Shown: piece by piece, positions 57,558 to 64,000 of the stretch
Position numbering within the stretch: the stretch's first letter is position 1
How the letters are laid out: each line of letters begins with the position of its first letter
NCBI GenBank assembly: GCA_003008705.1
Contig: PDUO01000005.1
Span: 3,997-67,996, forward strand
Direction: 5' to 3'
DNA: 64,000 nucleotides
Origin: Pezicula radicicola
Taxonomy: Eukaryota; Ascomycota; Leotiomycetes; Helotiales; Dermateaceae
Translations under genes and position numbers: made by a program
The notes under the pieces: model-generated
Database searches by the model: none
Told to the model about the DNA's origin: nothing
Seen by the model: the letters and a program-made list of their open reading frames with translations, nothing else

Positions 57558-59464
57558 CTAGCTGTTTCGCTGATTTCTGTTGGCTTCTCTGATCGCCTGG
57601 GCGCGCTCCTCGCTTCTGGGTACAACCGTCGCCAGGAAGTCATTTGGTTTAGAATTAAATCCTGGCAACACGTACAACTATTAGTCCCACGGAAGCTTGC
57701 TAGGAGTTTAGAAAGAAAAGGGCAGACTGAGTAAACTTTTCGGCATACTAACCGGTAGAGAAATCCATAGTATCCAGCTCGTGAACCTTTCCATTGGCAG
57801 CCACGAACTTAGAGAATCTGAAAGCTCACAATAGCCGAGCTGTTACGATGAACATGCTACGCTCGCCAATGTGCTGGCCTGGGCAAGCGCGGCGCCCGAA
57901 ACCGAAGGCCCAATGTCCACGCTGGGCCCCATACTCGACGCCCTCAGCTGCACGCGCAGTAGGGAAAGACGGGTCAATATAGCGGTTTGGATTGAACCTG
58001 TCAGGCTCGGGGTAAACTTCAGGATCCATGTGAATTGCCCTGTATGGAAGCGAATCTCTCCGTCAGCTTACTTAGAACTCAGAAGCACCAGAGAAGAGAA
58101 GATTCATGAGCATTTACCAATGATTTCCAAGTATGGCGGTGTTGGCCGGGATGAAGTAATCGCCATAACGGTCATCCTTCACGGACATATGCATTATACC
58201 TTGCGTCACGATTGGTCGCCATCTAAGCGCCTCCTTCGACATGGCCTTGATGTACGGAAGGGCGTTCTCGTCTCCGAATTGCGGCAGACGATCCCCACAA
58301 ACTGTGTCTAATTCTTTCTGCGCCTCGATCTGGACCTCGGGGAACACGACGAGGGCCATGGTAAGAACTTCGAGAGCGCCGGATGTTGTCCCGCTGCCGG
58401 CCTCAAATACGGTTCCGCAGGCGTACGCTCCCTCTTCCTCGGTCAAATCCCGTTGCTTGCTTGTATCCAGGAATTCTTTAGCAAAACAGTCCGAGACAGC
58501 TTGGCCCCCTTTTAGTTTGTTCTCAATCTCTCGCAAGAGCTTCATGAAAAGGGAATATTCAAATTCGTGGGCGGCCCTGCCAAGGCGTTTAAAGGTCGCC
58601 AGCGAAGGAGGTAAGAGTTTCAGCATAGGTAGATAGTCAACAAGGAAAGCTCCAGGTTTAGCAATACTGTTTTAACGTAGGATGTTAGGGCGCTTATTGT
58701 GCAGTGAGGACGGCGTGGGGGCTTACTGTTCAACAGCATCATTGACCTGAATGACATCCTTAATATAGTCTTCCTTGCCCGTCACAACAGGCTTGTCGTA
58801 TGTAAGTCCCATGATCAGTCCGCTGGCGTAACGATAGTAGTGACGTGCAAAGTCATTGGGTTCCTGCAGTATATCGTACAGTAACTTGCGCGATTCACGG
58901 TCTTGCTGCGGTTGGTAACTAATAGCTTTTGCAGGCATAGTCATCTGATGAATAAATTTCCGGACTCTGCGCCAGCGATCTTTGTGCAGAAGAAATGTCA
59001 ACTATGATGGATTCTAGTGTTCGTTGGTGAAGAACATACCTCCATAAGGCATAAATAGCGGCCGAAGATTGTCAGACAAGACTTGGCAAGCCATGTAAGT
59101 CTGAGGGCGGGAAGAATAACTGTAACTTGGTCAGATTAAGTTCCTAGAATATCTGTGAATATCATCGCCACATTTGACCTCGTCGCTCTAAAAGCTCTCT
59201 GGTTACCTCATCGTTCGATACTACAATCAAACTTTCCCTCCCAAGCTTGACTTCCATAATTGGACCATATATGTCGGACCATTCTTTGAATTTGCGCCAA
59301 GGATAGTCGCTGGGGATCTGGTGCAGATTTCCGATGAAAGGTAGGCCTGGCGGCCCTGGAATGGGCTTGCAGCCTGGTGGTAGCTTGTATCGCTTTCGAA
59401 CAGCTGCAGCATTTAGAAGTAAGGCAACTAGCAGCGCACCCGCGATTATGACAAGTGGAAACAT
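57558..59464 (-). CDS. Cytochrome P450 with one in-frame TGA near the C-terminus
   Basis: Exons on the minus strand: 59464-59172, 59119-59040, 58979-58727, 58666-58118, 58039-57753 and 57661-57558; the frame is exact over 522 codons. The start at 59464 opens with a membrane anchor (LVIIAGALLVALLLNAAAV) and the Pro-rich hinge LPPGCKPIPGPPGLP. Also seen: WRRVRK (C-helix), AGSGTTSG (I-helix), KEALRW (ExxR) and FGFGRRACPG with heme Cys444. After ARLL codon 463 is TGA (57826-57828), where Trp is expected (LLWAF is common), yet coding sequence continues (FSKFVAANGKVHEL, then SKPNDFLATVVPRSEER) to a normal stop. A 52-nt intron removing the TGA is conceivable but would destroy that ending. It would act in the ER on the polyketide product; as it stands it loses about 59 residues. 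Confidence 0.85.
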
Positions 59465-59989
59465 TTTTATCCACAAGTTTCCTTGAAGAGTTGTTGTTGG
59501 TACAACTAATGGAAGCAGAAGCAATTTAAAAGGCGCAACAGTTTTGGTAGAATAATAGGCGGTCGTCGGATGCAAGGTCTAAAAGTACCGGCGAAGCCTT
59601 TCCCTATGTTTACGGCATTATACGGAGTTATCACGGCCTTTAACAATTAGTATCTTTAGTATAAAATTAAACAACTTTATACCTAGACTTACTCTTACAT
59701 AGGCTAAGTTAAGAATACTAAGCCCGTAGAGATGATCACTGGTGCCACTGCGGGATATAACGAGCCAGCGAGACTGCTAACAGCTAAGGAATAAGGTTCT
59801 AAAATGTTAGTTTAGCTACACCACAGGCTCCGGCAAGAACCCCGGACTGCTTTGCAGGGACCTGTGGAGAACGAGAGCTAGGGGAACTAATTACGGGAGC
59901 TATAGCGGTTACCTCTACCTCCTTATCGATAAACTCGCACGTAAAATAAGAGTAGAGAAATAAGATGTACTCTAGTACTCTATTAGCTA
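59465..59989. other. P450 promoter and left inverted-repeat arm
   Basis: The left repeat arm (59577-59772) starts about 110 bp upstream of the P450 start. 59773-59989 is a decayed continuation of the truncated P450 with no clear motif. Confidence 0.45.
59577..59772 (+). repeat. Inverted-repeat arm, left
   Basis: Matches the reverse complement of 62219-62640. Shared blocks in order: TACCGGCGAAGCCTTTCCC, TTTACGG.ATTATACGGAGT, TATCACGGCCTTT, then TATAAAATTAAA, ACCTAGACTTACTCTTA, AGGCTAAGTTAAGAATA, CCCGTAGAGA, and finally CTGCGGGAT.TAACGA.CCAG. The left arm lacks about 200 bp present in the right arm. Confidence 0.8.
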
Positions 59990-60419
59990 AGGCGTCATAA
60001 TACTCGGACTTGAGAAATTTCCCTCTCAGCTCGTAGATGATTTTCACGTCCTCAGGCCGGTTGAAGCTATAGCGATTAGGGGTGATGCGTACCACGGGGC
60101 CTAACAGCTAGATGGTGGGCTTGGGCCTTGTGAGAACATGTATTTTCAACATGAGCACCAGAAGGCATACCAACCATATTTCTTGTGAAGTTCAACATAC
60201 TTCTGGTTCGAATGGCCTTTGAGCATGCCATATAATTCCCAGAGGCGAGTGATTCTCGTCAAAAATGGACCAGGCACTTTCCTTGTTGAAGACAACAAAC
60301 GCCTGTATAGTATTGAGGCAATCCAGAATAGCGAAAAATGATGCACCCAGCAAGGTCAAGATGTTAAGGTTAACATCCTTTTGAGCATCGAACATTGTTG
60401 CGAAAGCCATCTCAGACAC
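59990..60419 (-). pseudogene. Truncated cytochrome P450 (N-terminal fragment)
   Basis: From about 60395 down: a hydrophobic anchor (ILTLLGASFFAILDCL), then after a frameshift VPGPFLTRITRLWELYG and HSNQKYVELHKKYG. Beyond an apparent intron (to about 60095) come PVVRITPNRYSF and EDVKIIYELRGKFLKSEYYD. These are the first 100-130 residues of a pisatin-demethylase-like P450. Nothing of the I-helix, ExxR or heme loop follows; the sequence runs into the left repeat arm. Confidence 0.75.
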
Positions 60420-60716
60420 TGTTGAAGGTGAAGTGAACGTACGGAAGACTTGAGGGAGACCAAAGGAGGTTCCATCTCAGTTAATGCTACATATAAAGAC
60501 TACTTTTGACAACTTTCTCTCGGTGAACGCCCTTTTTACAGTTGACAGAATCATAATGCTGCGTAGTGTTTGAGGATGAATCCAGAAGCAAATATCGAAC
60601 CTGCCAAATCTGTATAACCCATCTTTTAAGACGAAAGGTCTTTTTCATTCTTAGCACAGGACTATGAATAGTCAAAAACTTGGCTACATAAGACGTGACG
60701 GCTTACTTGTCGAATA
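60420..60716. other. Intergenic, nothing seen
   Basis: Short region between the P450 fragment and the 3-prime end of the monooxygenase gene; no feature supported. Confidence 0.4.
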
Positions 60717-62108
60717 TCAGGAATTCCAAGGAATGCCAAGCCTTGATCCAACCAACTTACCTGCGTGGGAGACACCTATTCCTCGGTCAACTTTCTTCAA
60801 AACATCATCGATCACTTTATATACATGAGCTTCTGCATCGAAATCCATCAACCACGGCTCTCGTGGGAAATGAAGCAATTCTGGACGTGCCCAGATTATG
60901 TCCCAGTCTACTTTGTGCCATTGCTCCCGAGTTGTGACTCCCAGAGATTGAGCTCTATGTACTCTTTCGTACCGAATCGCCTTATAAGCACGAATCGCTT
61001 GTGGTACATTATCCTTTCCACTCTTTTCGAGAGCCACGGCTACTGTGAAACCATCTTCTAGAGACTGGCTTCCTCCTTGAATAGAAGTAGGTAAGAATGG
61101 GTGGGCTAAATCTCCGATAAGAGCGACACGTGCCTTGGGAGATATAAATGTCGGTAAAGGATCTCGAAAGACAAGCTTATAGTCGAAAAGTCGGTCTGGC
61201 GGCGTGAGCCTGACAATGTCATGTAAAATTGGTGCCCATCCTTCTATATGTTTGTACACGTCTTCTTTTTCCCCGGAAAACAGCCAGTCCTCCTCAATGT
61301 CAGCCTCGTCCTTGTGCGTGAATACCCAGTTGAACTCTTTGCCACCTTTCATCACAGCAGCAAGGAAGTGTTTGTCCTCGCCAACCTATTCTCAAGTCAG
61401 TTCAAGGACATCACCTGAAGAAAAGGGAGATCGGCTCACCCAACCAGTGTGCGAATCACCACCCATAATTAGCTCTTTTGTCGATTCATTCTTAGCGAGC
61501 TCCTCTGTGGAGAACCACGTCCGGAAGACTGTATACCCCGAAGGCTTCGGTTTGTCCTCGTAACCTAGGATAAGTTTTCTTCCGGCTGATTTCACTCCTT
61601 CAGCGGTAAACACACAATCGGCGACCAGTTTCTGGCCATTCGCGATGACTCCTACTTCGGAGTCTGTCTCAAAGTCTTCCGTGACGGTCTGGCCCAAACG
61701 GATATCGATCCCTCTAGCTACTGCGTGCCGGTACACAGCAAGATGAAGATCCCCTCGATGGCCGGTAGAGCACTTGCCGAAGTCCTTCTTAACATCCCAT
61801 TTCTGACTAGTTATAAACTTGCCGTCGTAGGAGTAGAAGTCGAGTCCCTTGCCGTGTTGAATAATTGGTTCAAGTTCTTCGACAACGCCTTCCCATCTTC
61901 CGAATAATTTGCTGCCATTCGCAGAGAAGCTGATTATATCACCCAGAGGTTTCAGTTCTGCAACCTTTTCGACTAAAATTACCGAATGGCCTTTGCGATC
62001 ACATTCTATGGCAGCAGCGAGTCCGGCAAAGCCAGCACCGACAACAATCACCTTGATCCCCGAGGGTGGTAACCTGGCGAAGCTTGACATGGCTGTAATT
62101 GAGGACAA
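60717..62108 (-). CDS. FAD-dependent monooxygenase, salicylate-hydroxylase-like
   Basis: Exons 62108-61440 and 61385-60717 (intron 54 bp), 446 aa; a second in-frame ATG at 62090 could be the start. Rossmann motif GAGFAG at residues 24-29 in GIKVIVVGAGFAGLAAA, then EKVAELKPLGD; STGHRGDLH (Arg/Asp contacting FAD); CVFTAEGVKS in place of the usual DG-motif GADG; and GDLAHPFLPTSIQGGSQSLEDG, the FAD-ribityl GD motif in a GDLAH form. It hydroxylates or epoxidises a phenolic or enolic ring using NAD(P)H and O2. It is clearly related to the monooxygenase starting at 62910, from which it diverges, and lies inside inverted repeat arms. Its exact reaction is unknown. Confidence 0.9.
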
Positions 62109-62909
62109 ATTCTCGAACGATATGATACGTGTTGAGTAAGGCCTTGGGTATTCAGCATGTATTTAGGAATCCTATGGTTTTAAGATTTCAATGATCTGTG
62201 GGAGCCCTGGCTTTAAGGCCTGGTTCGTTACATCCCGCAGCGGCACCCCACAGCCGTATCCCACGATCGTCTCTACGGGCCGGTATTCTTAACTTAGCCT
62301 ATATAAGAGTAAGTCTAGGTATAAAGCTATTTAATTTTATACCGAAGATAAGGCCGGTATTCTTAACTTGGCCTATATAAGAGTAAGTCTAAGGACAAAG
62401 CTGTTTAATTTTATACCGAACATAAGGCCGGCAATATAATAATATTATCCTACTCGTGAGTAGTTTAGATTTGTTAAGGAGGACTAGGGTATTTTTACGT
62501 AATATCTAGGGAAGTAACAACAAAGAGTAAGCCTGGTATATAATAGCCTAAAGATATTAATTCTCAAAGGCCGTGATAACTCCGTATAATACCGTAAACC
62601 CAGGGAAAGGCTTCGCCGGTACAATTCTAGACTTGTATCGGATAAGGTCCCATGACTATATCACTTAACTTCTAACTACCAAATGCCGTGTTGTAGTTCC
62701 TAGGCCCGAGGAGGAGAAAGCCTCACGGGTATAGTTGGGCGCATCAACTTTGATGCTTCACATATAAGACCTCCCTAACAACTCCTGATCTTTATAACAT
62801 TCAATTCGGAAGCTACGCAAAGAGAGGTATAGACAGGAAATTTGTTAAAGTAGACGACCTTCATTCTCTCTATGATATTCAAGTAACTAAATATAATCAG
62901 TAAGATAAG
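62109..62909. promoter_or_regulatory. Divergent promoter of two monooxygenases, containing the right repeat arm
   Basis: 801 bp. The right repeat arm occupies about 62219-62640. 62751-62766 is the inverted repeat GCATCAA-CT-TTGATGC, whose 12-bp core ATCAACTTTGAT also occurs at 55263-55274 upstream of the FAH gene. A CATATAAGA TATA-like sequence is at 62770-62778. Confidence 0.45.
62219..62640 (-). repeat. Inverted-repeat arm, right, with an internal tandem duplication
   Basis: Reverse-complement counterpart of 59577-59772. It contains two tandem copies of an about 80-bp unit (starting GGCCGGTATTCTTAACTTRG at about 62279 and 62352), whose complement occurs once in the left arm. It lies between the two divergent monooxygenases. 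Confidence 0.8.
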
Positions 62910-64000
62910 ATGAGTATAAGAACCGTGGTCGACGGGGTTCAGCGATTTCCCGAAAACGGTATCAAAGTCATTATTATTGGAGCTGGTGTTGGCGGCCTCG
63001 GAGCAGCCTTAGAATGTTGGCGAAAAGGATGTAAGGTCGTGGTACTCGAACAAGCAGATCAATTCTCTACCATAGGTATGCAAGCCACTCAGAAAATGAG
63101 AAAAGCATCTTACCAGACATATACAGGCGATTTTTTTACGATCTTACCATCCGGCCTCACGACCCTAAAGGACTATCCAAGTATGTTTACAGACTACCAC
63201 AAAGATGTCATAGATAGCTCAATTCATTTGTACTCCTCGGCGGGAGAGGCCATCCAATCATTGGCTCCCGAATGGAAGAGGCCAGGAATTACCCACGCTG
63301 CCATGGAAGTCAATATCGCGTTCCTCAACCGACGACCAGTCTTTTCCAAGATGCAGTATGATCAATTGCAGAGACTCGGCGTACCAGTTCATTACGGTCA
63401 CAAGGTTATGAACGTCCATGAAGAGGCTGGCCGAGTTACTGTGAAGACAGTGAATGGAGAAGAATTTATAGGTGACATTTGCATTGGAGCTAATGGTATT
63501 GGCACATCAATCGAGGGCTTCAGCACTGGTCCCGAAGTCGCTGTACAAGATAGTGGATATACCGTTGCTCGTGTCGCATTCCATCGCGATGCGATCAAGC
63601 CAGGTTCCCCTGCGTCAAAACTATTACTCCGCCCTGGCCAGCGACCTGAGTTTCGAATATACGTTGCGGAAGATGTGCATGTTATCATAGCGTTAAATCG
63701 AGATTGGCAAGCGTGGTTGTTCACCCATCGCAGCAATGACACGTCGAAGGAATCATGGCACAACCTCGTGGACCCAGCTGAATTGATTACAGAAGTTGAG
63801 AAGTCGAGCAAGGCTTGGGATCCAGCTGTGATTGATTTCCTTAGACAGGCTCCGACCAAGGTAGTTGACTGGAAATTGAGATGGCGGGACTGCTCTGAAC
63901 AATGGACTTCGGATGAAGGCCGCCTCGTCTGCTTAGGGGATGCAGCTCATGCTTTCTTCCCTACCGCTGGAAATGGCGCAGTTACATCCCTTGAAGATGG
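62910..64000 (+). CDS. FAD-dependent monooxygenase (3-prime end beyond the window)
   Basis: Exon 1 62910-63075, intron 63076-63126 (51 bp), exon 2 from 63127 to the window edge, with no stop reached. Residues 24-29 are GAGVGG in GIKVIIIGAGVGGLGAA, followed by VVVLEQADQFSTIGD; the DG region reads CIGANGIG; near the edge GDAAHAFFPTAGNGAVTSLEDG supplies the FAD-ribityl motif. About 345 residues are visible, with perhaps 60-100 missing. The order and spacing of motifs match the monooxygenase at 60717-62108, so the two are probably paralogues. Substrate unknown; presumed late tailoring of the polyketide. Confidence 0.9.
   Translation, partial: MSIRTVVDGVQRFPENGIKVIIIGAGVGGLGAALECWRKGCKVVVLEQADQFSTIGMQATQKMRKASYQTYTGDFFTILPSGLTTLKDYPSMFTDYHKDVIDSSIHLYSSAGEAIQSLAPEWKRPGITHAAMEVNIAFLNRRPVFSKMQYDQLQRLGVPVHYGHKVMNVHEEAGRVTVKTVNGEEFIGDICIGANGIGTSIEGFSTGPEVAVQDSGYTVARVAFHRDAIKPGSPASKLLLRPGQRPEFRIYVAEDVHVIIALNRDWQAWLFTHRSNDTSKESWHNLVDPAELITEVEKSSKAWDPAVIDFLRQAPTKVVDWKLRWRDCSEQWTSDEGRLVCLGDAAHAFFPTAGNGAVTSLED

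Noticed and set aside
33331..64000. Sorbicillin cluster identity
   Set aside because: SorB-like architecture, SorbC-like monooxygenase and a BBE oxidase are present, but the required highly reducing PKS partner is not in the window and the other tailoring genes do not fit.
33331..64000. Citrinin cluster identity
   Set aside because: PKS, hydrolase and 2OG dioxygenase types match, but no aldehyde dehydrogenase or CitC-like oxidoreductase is seen, and the TropB-like monooxygenase and extradiol/FAH pair are foreign to that pathway.
33331..64000. Meroterpenoid tropolone (xenovulene/eupenifeldin-like) identity
   Set aside because: No terpene cyclase or DDxxD/NSE-type motif was found in the window; it could lie beyond 64000, so this is unproven rather than excluded.

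Overview
The window is nuclear DNA of a filamentous ascomycete (Pezizomycotina). The genes carry short introns of about 50-100 bp, the families are typically fungal (Zn2Cys6 regulators, a non-reducing polyketide synthase, berberine-bridge oxidase, HET and NACHT relics, FHA-like and SRPK-like kinases), and several AT-rich, TpA-dense, stop-filled tracts look like repeat-induced point mutation (RIP). The species cannot be fixed from sequence alone.

Layout. 1-9.7 kb: RIP-degraded repeats with a 15-bp tandem array, then decayed HET and protein-kinase genes. 10.4-17.7 kb: Zn2Cys6 regulator, DHA1-type MFS transporter, second Zn2Cys6 regulator. 19.1-20.5 kb: dead NACHT (NLR-type) gene. 20.8-23.8 kb: secreted FAD-linked oxidase and a glutathione transferase, divergently transcribed. 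23.9-32.5 kb: a graveyard holding a pogo/Fot1-like transposase tail, FAD-enzyme and P450 relics, an SRPK-like kinase with three frameshifts, and a Myb-like fragment. 33.3-64 kb: a polyketide cluster that runs off the right edge.

The cluster core is a 2601-aa SAT-KS-MAT-PT-ACP-CMeT-R synthase, the architecture of 3-methylorcinaldehyde-type synthases that release an aldehyde. Around it lie an FSH1-type serine hydrolase, a TropB/SorbC/AzaH-type flavin monooxygenase, a 2-oxoglutarate/Fe(II) dioxygenase, an MCT-type MFS transporter, a divergent pair made of an FAH-family hydrolase and a type I extradiol dioxygenase, a cytochrome P450 with one in-frame TGA, a truncated P450, and two related flavin monooxygenases facing away from each other (the second cut by the window end). 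Synthase + dearomatising monooxygenase + 2OG dioxygenase matches the logic of fungal tropolone assembly. The extradiol/FAH pair is not part of any tropolone, citrinin, azaphilone or sorbicillin pathway I know and suggests that an aromatic or ring-expanded intermediate is opened by meta-type cleavage. This is the best candidate for undescribed chemistry here.

Mobile DNA is woven through the cluster: an internally deleted MULE with 34-bp terminal inverted repeats between hydrolase and monooxygenase, a dispersed repeat bracketing the hydrolase-to-transporter block, and inverted repeat arms bracketing one monooxygenase plus the P450 fragment. A CGG-containing element of about 75-80 bp recurs upstream of the oxidase/GST pair and of the cluster transporter, linking the two gene groups. 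Exon limits were inferred by hand from GT-AG (one GC-AG) signals and reading-frame continuity.
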